DNA from: Anabaena lutea FACHB-196
GTDB lineage: Bacteria; Cyanobacteriota; Cyanobacteriia; Cyanobacteriales; Nostocaceae
NCBI RefSeq assembly: GCF_014698305.1
Contig: NZ_JACJST010000015.1
Coordinates: 62,001 to 126,000, forward strand
DNA: 64,000 nt
Direction: 5' to 3'
In this document: in pieces, positions 45,469 to 54,890 of the stretch
How the letters are laid out: each line of letters starts with the position of its first letter
How positions within the stretch are numbered: position 1 is the first letter of the stretch
Position numbers and translations under genes: made by a program
The notes under the pieces: generated by a model
Told to the model about the DNA's origin: nothing
The model's database searches: none
Seen by the model: only the letters and a program-made list of their open reading frames with translations

Positions 45469-48400
45469 TTAGTCATTAGCTGGGAAACTTTCTAGTTGTG
45501 GTGTAACTACGAATGTGAGAACTGTTTCATCTATTCCTTTAAGTTCCAAGGGACTACCTTTAGTAATTTCTTCTTCTTGTAAATAATCGGCAACAGCTGC
45601 CGATACCAAAATAGTACCTGGGAGAGCAGCAGCCTGCAACCTAGCAGCAATATTCACACTGGGACCAATTGCTGTGTAATCAGCGCGTTCTTCACTACCA
45701 AACATCCCGACAACTGCTGTACCTTGGTGGATACCACAACGAAACTGCACGCCATTACGCCCATCAGTCTCGAATATACCTTGTTCTCGCCAGCGCTTGT
45801 TTAAATTAATGAGGGCGTTTTGCATTCCTCTGGCTGTACCGATAGCACGACGTACTTGTTCATTGGGTGTGAGTTCTTCGGGCGCTCCATATAAGGCTAA
45901 TATGGCATCTCCCATAAATTTATCTACAGTACCGCCATTGTTAAAAACAACTTTGGTCATAATTTCTAGATATTCATTTAGTACTTCGGCGACTTTGCGG
46001 GATCTGAGAGTATTTGATAATTGGGTGAAACCAACAATGTCGCTAAACAAAACTGTCACCAAACGTGGTTCTGGTCGCAAATCTAGGGATAAATTGCCAG
46101 ATGCGGCTTTCTGCACTAGTGCAGATGGCAAAAAGCGCTTGAGTACTGATTCTGTGAGGTAGGTGTTTAACTCCAAGACGCGTTTTTCATTTTCCTTCAG
46201 GGCTAAAAGATTCCTCGCGCCTGCCAAAAGTTCCCGGTCATTGAATGGTTTAGCTAAATAGGCATCAGCACCATTTTCTGTGCCTTCAATGCGAGTTTCT
46301 TCATCAACCTTGGCTGTGAGCAGAATGATGGGTATACCGCGCATATTATCATCGCCCCTGATCATCTGAATCATTTCTAGTCCAGTCACCAAGGGCATCA
46401 TTAAGTCTGTGATGATTAAGCTGGGACGAAGTTCTTGGGCTATGTTATAGCCTTCATAACCGTTACGAGCAGTAGCTACTTGATAGCCATTTTGGCGGAG
46501 AATAGTGGATACATAAGATCGCATATCTGGGTTGTCGTCTACAACCAAGATTAATTGATCAGTTTTTGACTGAGCGGGAAGTTGTCTGTTGGAGTTTAAA
46601 ATTCCTGGATGAGGTGATAAATCTCTGGTAATAAATTCTAGGTTATCTTCCGTTGATTCTACTTGTTCTACATCAATTAATTCTACAGTGGCGCGGCTGT
46701 TATTCAGTTCACCGGGGATGTGTAGTACCTGTTCTGGGGGTAAGTGATCTGCACCTGTCAACAGCCGTAGGGTAAATTGAGTACCTTGTCCATAGACTGA
46801 TTGTACTTTAACTTCGCCGCCGTGTAATTCTACCAATTCTTTGACTAGAGACAAACCTAATCCACTACCTTCATAGGTGCGGTTTTCTGAGCCTTCAGCT
46901 TGACGGAAGCGCTCAAATAAATGGGGAATTTGTTCGGGAAGGATGCCAATTCCTGTATCTTGGATTTGCAGTATGCAGGCATTTCCCTCATTGTATAGTC
47001 TGACCCTGATTGTGCCTCCATCAGGAGTAAATTTCATGGCATTTGACAAGAGGTTGTAGAGTACTTTGTCAAATTTTTCCAAATCCAAGTAAACTACCGG
47101 ACATTCTAGTAAATCGGTAATGACTTGCAGTCCTTTTTTCTCGCAATAGAGACGAAATGATTCGACAATTTGGTTAACAAATTCGATCATGTCGCAAGGG
47201 CGGAAACTCGGCTGCATTCTCCCAGCATCTAAGCGTTGTAAGTCTAGTAGTTGATTTACTAATCGCAGCAGACGACGAGAGTTACGGAGAGCGATCGCAC
47301 TTTGGGCGTGGGATAACCCTTCTCCAGATGCTACTGCTGATTCTAATGGTCCTTGAATTAAGGTGATGGGAGTCCGAAATTCATGGGAAATATTTTGAAA
47401 AAATTCCGTTTTTTGTCTATCTAGTTGTATGAGGCGTTCTGCTTGTTCACGAGTTTTTTGGTACAAGCGTGACTGTTGGACTGCGATCGCTGCTTGGGCT
47501 GCTACTGATTTAGATAATTCAATTTCTGATAGCAGCCACTTGCGAACTTTGTGACCTTCTCGCAAAGTGATACTACCGATACATTGACCATCAATTATTA
47601 GGGGAACAACCATCAGCGATCGTGGTCGCATTTTCAAAGGTAAATCAAACGCCTGGACATCTGAGGAAGAATGAGTGATGTCAGTGATTACCACTGGTTC
47701 CTGTGTCCGCAATATTTCTTGCAAAATCGGATTCTTCCGAATTGGCGCTTGGGAACTAGGTAAGTGCTGAGTAACCGAGCGATGATTGCTGTTGAAGTTA
47801 TTTTTTCTTAAATTGTTGAATTCTTCAGAACTATCATACAAGCCTACACATTGCACAAATTCATCTTCTTCTGTCCACAAAGACAGCACACAACCATCTA
47901 CATTTAAAGCTTGTCCCAATTGTTGAGTAATAGCTGCAAATATATCTTGTGGATCTAAGCTAGAACGAATCGCCCTAGTAATTGTATTAATTAAAGCTTC
48001 TCGTTTTGCTAAAGCGCCTACTTGCTCATAAGCATAAGCTTGAGACAAGGCCAAGGCTGCCTGATCTGCTACAACTGAAACGAGTTGTACCTCTTCATCT
48101 TCCCACATCCGGGATTGATAACACTTGTGTAGAGTCAAAACTGCTCTGAGTTCTTGTTGACAAATCAGCGGTACAACTAAGCTAGAGCATATTTTAGCAT
48201 CTGTAAACGCCGCTGCGCGATCGCGATCATTTTGGATGCGATCATCTCCAGCCACATCATAAATCACCTGTACTTCACGGGTTTCCCAGACTGTTTGAGC
48301 CAAAAGTAACTCAGGATTGGAGGGCAAAAATTCTTCTATTTCCCCATCTTCCAATCCGTCTTCTTCTTCGTCATCACTGGAGGTTTTTTGATAAATAAAT

Positions 48401-48984
48401 CCTTCAGCCGCTAACTGCTCATCTTGGAAGGGACGTAAAAGACAAACATCCACCTCTAACATATGCCCCACTGTATCGACTATAGTTTGCAAAATTTGCC
48501 TATAGTCCAGGGCGCTGCGAATCGTATTAGTAACTGTATTCAGCAGCGATTCTCGCCGGAGTGTGCGAGTCAGTTCGCGGGTTCTAGTCTTGAGAACATT
48601 ATGTGTGTCCAAAGCTTGGCGTACCACAGCTTTGAGTTCCTCTGCTTCCCAAGGTTTAGTAACATATTTAAATACTTTGCCAGAGTTAATAGCTTCCACC
48701 AAGTCTTCCACATCAGTGTAGCCAGTTAAAATAATTCGGATAATATCTGGATATTGAGTTGCTGTCAGACTCAAAAATTCTGTACCGCTCATCATCGGCA
48801 TCCGCTGATCTGAGATGATTACTGATATGTCTCCCTCTCTTGCCAGCAGTTCCAGTGCCGCAGGACCTGAGTTAGCCCTCAGCACCTGATACTCGCGATA
48901 GAAGCTGCGGTAAAGCAAGTCAAGGTTGTCTGGCTCATCATCGACAACCAAAATTTTCGGCTTACTGTTTGCTTGTGATGTCAT
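45469..48984 (-). CDS. cyaC: CyaC-like hybrid adenylate cyclase (REC-GAF-GAF-HK-REC-cyclase)
   Basis: A 1171-residue signalling protein. Order: REC1 (1-125; VVDDEPDNLDLL, SDQRMPMMSG, TKPWE), GAF (about 150-315), GAF (about 335-515), histidine kinase (His534 in NISHEFRTPI; NLLSNAMKFTPDGG; DTGIGI; GSGLGLSLVKELVELHGG), REC2 (about 815-930; VVDDNPDMRSYV, TDLMMPLVTG, AKPF) and a class III cyclase domain (about 985-1165; FSDIVGFTQLSN, FMGDAILALYG, YTAIGPSVNIAARL). This matches CyaC of Anabaena and Spirulina, in which phosphorelay controls cAMP production. Soluble. Monocistronic. Confidence 0.94.
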   Translation of the reverse strand: MTSQANSKPKILVVDDEPDNLDLLYRSFYREYQVLRANSGPAALELLAREGDISVIISDQRMPMMSGTEFLSLTATQYPDIIRIILTGYTDVEDLVEAINSGKVFKYVTKPWEAEELKAVVRQALDTHNVLKTRTRELTRTLRRESLLNTVTNTIRSALDYRQILQTIVDTVGHMLEVDVCLLRPFQDEQLAAEGFIYQKTSSDDEEEDGLEDGEIEEFLPSNPELLLAQTVWETREVQVIYDVAGDDRIQNDRDRAAAFTDAKICSSLVVPLICQQELRAVLTLHKCYQSRMWEDEEVQLVSVVADQAALALSQAYAYEQVGALAKREALINTITRAIRSSLDPQDIFAAITQQLGQALNVDGCVLSLWTEEDEFVQCVGLYDSSEEFNNLRKNNFNSNHRSVTQHLPSSQAPIRKNPILQEILRTQEPVVITDITHSSSDVQAFDLPLKMRPRSLMVVPLIIDGQCIGSITLREGHKVRKWLLSEIELSKSVAAQAAIAVQQSRLYQKTREQAERLIQLDRQKTEFFQNISHEFRTPITLIQGPLESAVASGEGLSHAQSAIALRNSRRLLRLVNQLLDLQRLDAGRMQPSFRPCDMIEFVNQIVESFRLYCEKKGLQVITDLLECPVVYLDLEKFDKVLYNLLSNAMKFTPDGGTIRVRLYNEGNACILQIQDTGIGILPEQIPHLFERFRQAEGSENRTYEGSGLGLSLVKELVELHGGEVKVQSVYGQGTQFTLRLLTGADHLPPEQVLHIPGELNNSRATVELIDVEQVESTEDNLEFITRDLSPHPGILNSNRQLPAQSKTDQLILVVDDNPDMRSYVSTILRQNGYQVATARNGYEGYNIAQELRPSLIITDLMMPLVTGLEMIQMIRGDDNMRGIPIILLTAKVDEETRIEGTENGADAYLAKPFNDRELLAGARNLLALKENEKRVLELNTYLTESVLKRFLPSALVQKAASGNLSLDLRPEPRLVTVLFSDIVGFTQLSNTLRSRKVAEVLNEYLEIMTKVVFNNGGTVDKFMGDAILALYGAPEELTPNEQVRRAIGTARGMQNALINLNKRWREQGIFETDGRNGVQFRCGIHQGTAVVGMFGSEERADYTAIGPSVNIAARLQAAALPGTILVSAAVADYLQEEEITKGSPLELKGIDETVLTFVVTPQLESFPAND

Positions 48985-49164
48985 GCACCGCTTTCCTGCT
49001 GCATCGGCAGTCGGATAAAGAATAATCTGATCAGGTAGAGATATTTCTGAATCAGGTAAGGTTTGAGCATTTCGACCAAGAGACTATTGGGCTACATAAC
49101 TGCTAGATATAGGACTATTCCCTCCCGGTAATTGTACTTACTAGCTAGTGATGATTGTTGTTAA

Positions 49165-49374
49165 TTAATGGCACAAAGCGGTTAATTTCATTGTTATTTT
49201 CCCTTGATCGAGTAGATTTTGACTCACCAAGTCTTCTCTCATGTCTTGTAATAACCTGATTGGATTCCATAAAGCGCTCCTAGATAGAGCCAACATAACC
49301 ATGATGTATACTAAGTTTTGCCATTGCAGCAGTTGTACTAACACTGGCGGGTCAATTTTATTTATGGTAGTCAT
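49165..49374 (-). CDS. Hypothetical protein (69 aa), uncertain
   Basis: From ATG 49374 the product reads MTTINKIDPPVLVQLLQWQN, then LVYIMVMLALSRSALWNPIR, LLQDMREDLVSQNLLDQGKI. One moderately hydrophobic helix. The protein-like composition supports a gene, but no family is recognised; it may be a remnant. A longer frame from 49446 adds residues without support. Confidence 0.35.
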   Translation of the reverse strand: MTTINKIDPPVLVQLLQWQNLVYIMVMLALSRSALWNPIRLLQDMREDLVSQNLLDQGKITMKLTALCH

Positions 49375-50083
49375 GGTAGAGTCATGAATATTACAATAAT
49401 CGTATTTCCAAGCCAAGTATACAATTAAACAAGTAATAATTTCCAATTTAGCAATCAGAACTAATCACGTAAGTTGCTAGTTAGCCAAAAGGTTACTCTT
49501 GACAGAAAGACAACACAGTTGAATCAAGAATTTTCCCTTTTTCCCATCACCCATGACCAGCCTAAACTAGATGACTAGCAACTTGGGTGAATACTAAAAC
49601 AGGTGGTGATGTTAGGTTAATTGAGAATTAAAAATTGAGTAGCTCTACAGACTCTCTTTCCAGTATCCATCACATAGTACCTATACAACCAAATTGACTA
49701 AAAATGGGAGTAAATACAAACCTGATATTAAGCATATAATAACCTAAGTTGCTAGTCATAGCCTTCAGTTATGCCAGATGGGGAGAAATCAATTCAAAAA
49801 CTCCTGACTTCTAACTCCTGAACTCTTAACTAGGAACTGACGTTAGTACTTGACTAACAAATTAGATAGGTTTTGCTACGCTTATTGGTACTCACCCTAA
49901 CTAGACCACCGTAAACTAGTTGTTTAATAAAGATACCACTCATTTTTATATTCTCAAATCAAAGATATACATGGATATACATAAACTCTCCTTTACTCAA
50001 CCCATTGGATTTATGAAATTGAAACGTCTAGCTTCTTTGAGGAGCGCAGCTTACAGAACCATAAACAAAGTTGTACATTTTGT
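49375..50083. other. Long intergenic region with a MITE-like inverted repeat
   Basis: No gene is supported in about 700 bp. Within it, atgactagcaactt (49571-49584) is inverted at 49746-49759, with a third, shorter copy aagttgctagt at 49471-49481. The promoter of the GNAT gene should be near 50000-50080. Confidence 0.55.
49571..49759. mobile_element. Putative 189-bp MITE-like element
   Basis: Terminal inverted repeats atgactagcaactt are perfect over 14 bp and extend to 18 bp with one mismatch. The interior has no coding capacity, and no convincing target duplication was found. May be a chance-stabilised or decayed element. Confidence 0.4.
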
Positions 50084-50818
50084 ATGATTGCCGATCAATA
50101 CGGAATTTACCATCTCATGACGAGTTGCTTTTCCCAGCAAATCACTCAGGTATCTGAAAATGCAAAGTCAATCAATCCTCAACTAGCTTTTCCGACCTGG
50201 TTTTTTCCCCCACATCATCAACCGTCAGTTACAGAAGTTCCTATCCCAGCTTTGCGACAACTTCAAATCCGTGCGGCTACATCTGCTGATTTGACTAGTA
50301 TTGCTCAAATCATTGCTGAAAGCTTTCACTCTCAACAAGGTTTCTGGGGCTGGGCTTTTCCCTTATTACGTTTGGGTATTTACGAAGACTTAAGAAATCG
50401 TTTAGCCTCAATATCACCTCATCAAGTTTGTTTAGTCGCTGTTGACACAAGTATGGGGAGTACTCATCAAATATTGGGAACTGTAGAATTGGGTTTGCGT
50501 TTTAGTGATTCTTGGGCAAATGCTCACAAGTCTTTTCCTTACTTATCCAATTTAGCTGTCAACCCACAATACCGTAGGCATGGTGTGGCTTCTAGGTTAT
50601 TGACTAGCTGTGAACAAGTCTGCCAAGAATGGGGATTTCAAGATTTATATCTCCATGTTTTGGAAAATAACCATCAAGCTAGGCAACTTTATTTCAAGCT
50701 GGGATATCGTCGGGTGCATAAAGAAGTAGAATCTCTTTGGAATACCTTTTTCCTCAACCCCTCACGCCAGATTTTCTTGCATAAACACCTAATTAAAAAA
50801 ACTTGGGTGGGAGGATGA
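50084..50818 (+). CDS. GNAT family N-acetyltransferase
   Basis: 244 residues. The acetyltransferase domain occupies the C-terminal two thirds: LQIRAATSADLTSIAQIIAE, LGTVELGLRF, YLSNLAVNPQYRRHGVASRL (acetyl-CoA pyrophosphate loop Q-x-x-R-x-x-G-x-A) and LHVLENNHQARQLYFKLGYR. About 60 N-terminal residues before the domain are unlike the family, so ATG 50117 or later could also start it. Substrate unknown; RimI-like or small-molecule acetylation are both possible. Confidence 0.88.
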   Translation: MIADQYGIYHLMTSCFSQQITQVSENAKSINPQLAFPTWFFPPHHQPSVTEVPIPALRQLQIRAATSADLTSIAQIIAESFHSQQGFWGWAFPLLRLGIYEDLRNRLASISPHQVCLVAVDTSMGSTHQILGTVELGLRFSDSWANAHKSFPYLSNLAVNPQYRRHGVASRLLTSCEQVCQEWGFQDLYLHVLENNHQARQLYFKLGYRRVHKEVESLWNTFFLNPSRQIFLHKHLIKKTWVGG

Positions 50819-51493
50819 GAGGAGTTGTAGTTTGACAAACAGTTAATAAATAAATTTATGAGCCGGTTTACGGCTGTTCTCTGTATCAGCCTCAAAAACT
50901 TGTTGAAAAACTTGGCAATACTTTAATTTTCAACTGTGAAGAAGCATGATGCTCAAATATTTTAGAAATGTTACTATTTATCAAGACTCAGCCATAATTC
51001 AAAACCCAAGAACGTGTTTTGACAGTTCAACACGCGGGAATATGCCGCCTTGACTGAAAACATCATGTTTGCTTATGTTTTCCATAAAGAAAACATGAGG
51101 TTACATAGAAATGCTGTAGTATTGACCAATTCACTTGATAATATTGTCGGTTTTTTGACTTGGCGATTTTAAATAGAGAAAGATTATATAACACAACGAA
51201 CCCATAACTGAACAGTTCGTGGAATCCTCATACTAACTTAGTATTTAAGATTTCATCTTTATAAAAACTTTAAGAAAATACTCGTACAGTTGAAGACAAA
51301 TGCACCTTAATCCCATAAAATGTGATTAATAATTGCCAAACACCGTTGATTTAATGGGCAATTAAGCTAAATCTTCCCAAAAAAAATCTTGAGAATATAA
51401 AGCCAGTCAGAAAAATTGATTTAACTAAACAGATAATTATTGGATATCTAGAAGTGCATAGCCTTAAAACCGTCGTCGAAAATTTGAGAAAAC
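50819..51493. promoter_or_regulatory. Long leader of the 190-aa unknown gene
   Basis: 675 bp without genes. A hairpin atgttttc (51075-51082) / gaaaacat (51089-51096) with a 6-nt loop is visible and lacks a T-tail. Long leaders are common for developmentally regulated genes in heterocystous cyanobacteria, but no specific site was identified. Confidence 0.35.
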
Positions 51494-52066
51494 ATGGATA
51501 GTGAACAACGCCGACGCTATCAGACCGCTATGGTATCAACTTCTTGCTCTGAAACTGGTTTCGTGGATAAGCTTACCATGGGAGATGGAATTGAGCTATG
51601 GCAATGCCCTCCGCAGGCATCGCACAGATCTGACATTCTTGCGTCGCTCCATAGCGGAAAAGTTTTTATAGTTAATAGTCGCAGACGGAATGGGTTAATA
51701 GTCTTTAAAGGCTACCATGCAGAGTTCGCTGGGCCGGGAGCAGTAGTAGGTGGGGATTATGATAAAGATTGCCAATGTGTACTACCTATCGGCAATCTGT
51801 CGTTGTTAACTCCTGAATCTCATGAAGATCGTCAAAAAGCTTACTTGATTAGGCGACAATGGATTCGCTTGATTAAACAAATTACGGAAAACTCAGTTTC
51901 TGGAGAACGAGTCCAAAAAATTATTGATCAATTTGAACAATATTTTCCGCCAGAAGTAGTTGCTGATCTACCAGATGTGGCATTTGCTATGTTAGTAGGT
52001 GTGCTGCCGCAAACGGTGGCAATAGTGCGTCGTTTGGGCAGTGATGGAGACGGCTATTTTAATTAA
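51494..52066 (+). CDS. Conserved cyanobacterial protein of unknown function (190 aa)
   Basis: Soluble protein with no signal peptide. Visible stretches: MGDGIELWQCPPQASHRSDI, VFIVNSRRRNGLIVFKGYHA, EFAGPGAVVGGDYDKDCQCV, and a C-terminal FPPEVVADLPDVAFAMLVGV then LPQTVAIVRRLGS. The last segment looks like a helix-turn-helix (AMLVGVLPQTVAIVRRL resembles Crp-type recognition helices), so a DNA-binding role is possible. The N-terminal part could be a small beta-rich sensor. No name is assigned. It is convergent with hisC, separated by only 6 bp. Confidence 0.75.
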   Translation: MDSEQRRRYQTAMVSTSCSETGFVDKLTMGDGIELWQCPPQASHRSDILASLHSGKVFIVNSRRRNGLIVFKGYHAEFAGPGAVVGGDYDKDCQCVLPIGNLSLLTPESHEDRQKAYLIRRQWIRLIKQITENSVSGERVQKIIDQFEQYFPPEVVADLPDVAFAMLVGVLPQTVAIVRRLGSDGDGYFN

Positions 52067-52072
52067 GAATAG

Positions 52073-53218
52073 TTAACCCAGATCTGCTAAAGCAGTTTGT
52101 AATCGGTTGAGGGTATGAGTGTTTTCTGTGGGTGTTCCTACAGTAATTCGTAATCCTCCAGGAAGTAATCTGACAAGAGTTCCTTGATTTCTGAGTGTTT
52201 GGTGGAGACGAGTTAAAGCAGTAGCTGCTGGGTGAGAAGGATTTGGTTTAAGACGTAGGTAAATAAAGTTAGTATCGCTGGCTGTAATTTCTAATGCTGG
52301 ATGTGGGGATAAAGCGGTGATGAGTTTACTGCGTTCACTGAGGGTTTGGGGAATTGACTCCAGCAAAATTTGACGATTTTGTAAAGCAACTAAAGCAGAA
52401 GCAAGGGAAAAACTGGGGAGATTGTAGGGGAGACGGACTTTTTCTAAAATAGCGATCGCATCTGGATTGCCTACACAATAGCCAACTCGCATGGCTGCTA
52501 ACCGGAAAGCTTTGGAAAAAGTCCGCAGCACTACCCAATTCGGACGTTGTACTAATTCCCCAACTAAGGTAGTTTGGCTAAATTCAAAGTAAGCTTCATC
52601 AATAACTACTAAAATTTTCTCTGGTAGACTTTTTAACCATGCTAATTCAGCCGCAGTTAAGCAATTGGCGGTAGGGGAATTGGGATGAACGACGAAAACT
52701 GCCCGAATGGGGGGATTTTGAGTGGCTTCAAGGGCTGATTGTGCTGCTTTTAAGTCTATTTCAAAATTGCTTTCATTTCTATCCACCGTTACCACAGGAA
52801 TGCCCAGGGTTTGCGCCAAAATCGCATACATGGAAAAAGTGGGGTTGGCGACTAAAATCGAGCCTTCTGAGCCTAAACAGGTGGCAATCAATAAAGAACG
52901 GATGAGTTCATCGGAACCATTACCGACGGAAATATTAGCAGCGGTGATCACAGAGGATGGAAGATGAGCCGATTCATTGACATATTCGGCGATCGCATCT
53001 TTGAGTGTCTCATGTCCACCATCAGGGTAACGATTGCTTTCAATTACTTGTTGAAAAGTCCATGCCAGCTTTTCTTTAATCTCCACTGGTAAATCATAAG
53101 GACTTTCATTGGTATCAAGCCGGTCAAATTCTATGGCGACTGCTTCGGCTGTATCGCTGCTGGGGTGGGGTTTATAGGCAGTAAATTGGGCTAAATCTGA
53201 ACGAATGAAGGGAAGCAT
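52073..53218 (-). CDS. hisC: Histidinol-phosphate aminotransferase
   Basis: PLP-dependent class I/II aminotransferase of histidine biosynthesis (381 residues, normal length). Motifs: [12 protein letters not shown] at the N-terminus, [40 protein letters not shown] and the Schiff-base lysine Lys236 in [16 protein letters not shown]. The ATG at 53218 is directly preceded by a 140-bp heptamer STRR, with no Shine-Dalgarno. It follows the esterase and sulfurtransferase genes on the same strand. Confidence 0.95.
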   Translation of the reverse strand: MLPFIRSDLAQFTAYKPHPSSDTAEAVAIEFDRLDTNESPYDLPVEIKEKLAWTFQQVIESNRYPDGGHETLKDAIAEYVNESAHLPSSVITAANISVGNGSDELIRSLLIATCLGSEGSILVANPTFSMYAILAQTLGIPVVTVDRNESNFEIDLKAAQSALEATQNPPIRAVFVVHPNSPTANCLTAAELAWLKSLPEKILVVIDEAYFEFSQTTLVGELVQRPNWVVLRTFSKAFRLAAMRVGYCVGNPDAIAILEKVRLPYNLPSFSLASALVALQNRQILLESIPQTLSERSKLITALSPHPALEITASDTNFIYLRLKPNPSHPAATALTRLHQTLRNQGTLVRLLPGGLRITVGTPTENTHTLNRLQTALADLG

Positions 53219-53360
53219 AATGGGTAATTGGTGATTGGTAATTGGTAATTGGTAATTGGTAATTGGTAATTGGTGATTGGTGATTGGTAATTGGTAATTG
53301 GTAATTGGTAATTGGTAATTGGTAATTGGTAATTGGTAATTGGTAATTGGTAATTGGTAA
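53219..53360. repeat. Long STRR, about 20 copies of ATTGGTA-type heptamer
   Basis: Tandem attggta heptamers with a few attggtg variants fill the whole space between hisC and the esterase gene. The same heptamer occurs (inverted) at 6746-6775 and 2690-2700, and direct at 950-990. It is the longest STRR of the window. Confidence 0.95.
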
Positions 53361-53384
53361 AAAGTATTACCCAGTCTCTATTTC

Positions 53385-54032
53385 CTAATCTCCAATCCCT
53401 AGGTGACAAAATGAGTGAATCGCTTGCCAAATTTCGGTGCTGACGTTTCCCAAAGCGTGATCGCTATCGAGTTCTACTAATTTTACCCAAGGACGGGAAT
53501 TCGCAAATTCACGACTAGCGGTAATGGGAATAACTTCATCTTGTTTACCGTGCAGAATCAATGTGGGAATCGGGCGTTGGAGATTTTTTTCTAAATATTG
53601 GGCAGCATCTGTGACAAAATTGTAACTTAGAGGTAATTCTCGTCCTTCCCCATAGTGATGTACTAAGAGATATTGTTCTTGTTGCCAACGTTTTAAAGCT
53701 TTTTCTCCTAACTTGGGCAACCAATGGGATAAAAACCCAAAAGCTGGTGCTAATAAAACTAAGCGTTGCACTTGTGGGTATTTTTCCCCTAAATGAGCAG
53801 ATGTCAAACCACCTAAACTGGAACCAATCAGGGTTACAGGTGCAGAATTACTGAATTCAGCAGCGACTTGATTTAGCTGACGAGTGATTGTTAAATGGGA
53901 AAAATCGTCGGCATTTAAATCGGGAATTTTCAGCTTGATGTGAAGTTGGGTAAAGCGATCGCTGATATCCTGTGCTTTAGTAGATTTAGGGCTGGAAGCA
54001 AAGCCGTGAAGATAAATAAAAGAATTTAACAT
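53385..54032 (-). CDS. YqiA/YcfP-type alpha/beta-hydrolase (esterase)
   Basis: 215 residues with the short alpha/beta-hydrolase layout of the UPF0227 family: FIYLHGFASSPKSTKAQDIS, nucleophile elbow GSSLGG (about 93-98), LVLLAPAFGF, LILHGKQDEVIP (acid) and LDSDHAL (histidine). Natural substrate unknown. The C-terminus runs up to an STRR. It lies 20 bp downstream of the sulfurtransferase gene, suggesting co-transcription. Confidence 0.9.
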   Translation of the reverse strand: MLNSFIYLHGFASSPKSTKAQDISDRFTQLHIKLKIPDLNADDFSHLTITRQLNQVAAEFSNSAPVTLIGSSLGGLTSAHLGEKYPQVQRLVLLAPAFGFLSHWLPKLGEKALKRWQQEQYLLVHHYGEGRELPLSYNFVTDAAQYLEKNLQRPIPTLILHGKQDEVIPITASREFANSRPWVKLVELDSDHALGNVSTEIWQAIHSFCHLGIGD

Positions 54033-54052
54033 TTGACATTCAACACTTCTGG

Positions 54053-54871
54053 CTAATGACTAATCCAATCACTCCAACTCCCAGCATAAAGTTTACCTGT
54101 AGAAATTCCAGCTATTTCTAAAGACAGTAAATTTACACAAGCAGTAACACCGGAGCCACAATAAACTAAAATTTCCTTAGCTGTTTCCAGCTGTTCCCAC
54201 CTTTGACGCTGTGCTGACTGGGGAAGTAAACAGCCATTTGCGTCGGTGACTTCTTGCCAAGGATAGTTGACAGCACCGGGAATATGACCGGCAATTTTAT
54301 CAATTGGTTCTCGTTCGCCTCGATAGCGATCGCTCTCCCTTGAATCTACCAAAACTACATCTGGACGATCTTTGCGATTTTTTACATAAGTATAATCTAC
54401 AACTTTTTGCCCTTGTAATTGCGGGACAAATGTCCCCATTCCAGATTCTGGAATCACTTCAGAAACGGGATAACCAGCTTTTTGCCAACTAGCAAACCCA
54501 CCATCTAAAACGGCTACTTGCTCATGTCCTAAATACCGTAATAACCACCATAAACGAGACGCAAACGCAAACCGAGAATCATCATAGGCGACTACCAGAG
54601 TTTTTTGGTAATTAACTCCGATTTTCGCTAATTTATCAGCTAAATCATTGATATTAGGTAAAGGATGTCTTCCTCCATGTTCTGCCACAGGACTAGATAA
54701 ATCTTGATTTAAATCTAAATAATAAGCTCCTGCTATGTGACTTTCTTGATATTGCTTTTTTCCCAGTTGCGAATCAGCCAGAGAAAAGCGACAATCGACA
54801 ATTACAACTTGTGAATTGTTAAGATGTTCAAATAGCCATTTGGGAGAGATAACAAATTGGTTATTAGTCAT
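54053..54871 (-). CDS. Sulfurtransferase, two rhodanese domains (SseA/mercaptopyruvate type)
   Basis: 272 residues; an inactive N-terminal rhodanese domain (VIVDCRFSLADSQLG, HIAGAYYLDLNQDLS) and an active C-terminal one with Cys238 in the loop CGSGVTAC. CGSGVT loops are typical of 3-mercaptopyruvate sulfurtransferases rather than thiosulfate sulfurtransferases. The last residues SH and the stop are encoded by an ATTAGTC-type STRR heptamer. Divergent from the MnmD-like gene with only 19 bp between the start codons. Confidence 0.92.
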   Translation of the reverse strand: MTNNQFVISPKWLFEHLNNSQVVIVDCRFSLADSQLGKKQYQESHIAGAYYLDLNQDLSSPVAEHGGRHPLPNINDLADKLAKIGVNYQKTLVVAYDDSRFAFASRLWWLLRYLGHEQVAVLDGGFASWQKAGYPVSEVIPESGMGTFVPQLQGQKVVDYTYVKNRKDRPDVVLVDSRESDRYRGEREPIDKIAGHIPGAVNYPWQEVTDANGCLLPQSAQRQRWEQLETAKEILVYCGSGVTACVNLLSLEIAGISTGKLYAGSWSDWISH

Positions 54872-54890
54872 TAGTTAGTTTTATATAAAA

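Noticed and set aside
53219-53360. CRISPR-like array
   Set aside because: Units are 7 bp without spacers; this is an STRR, not a CRISPR.
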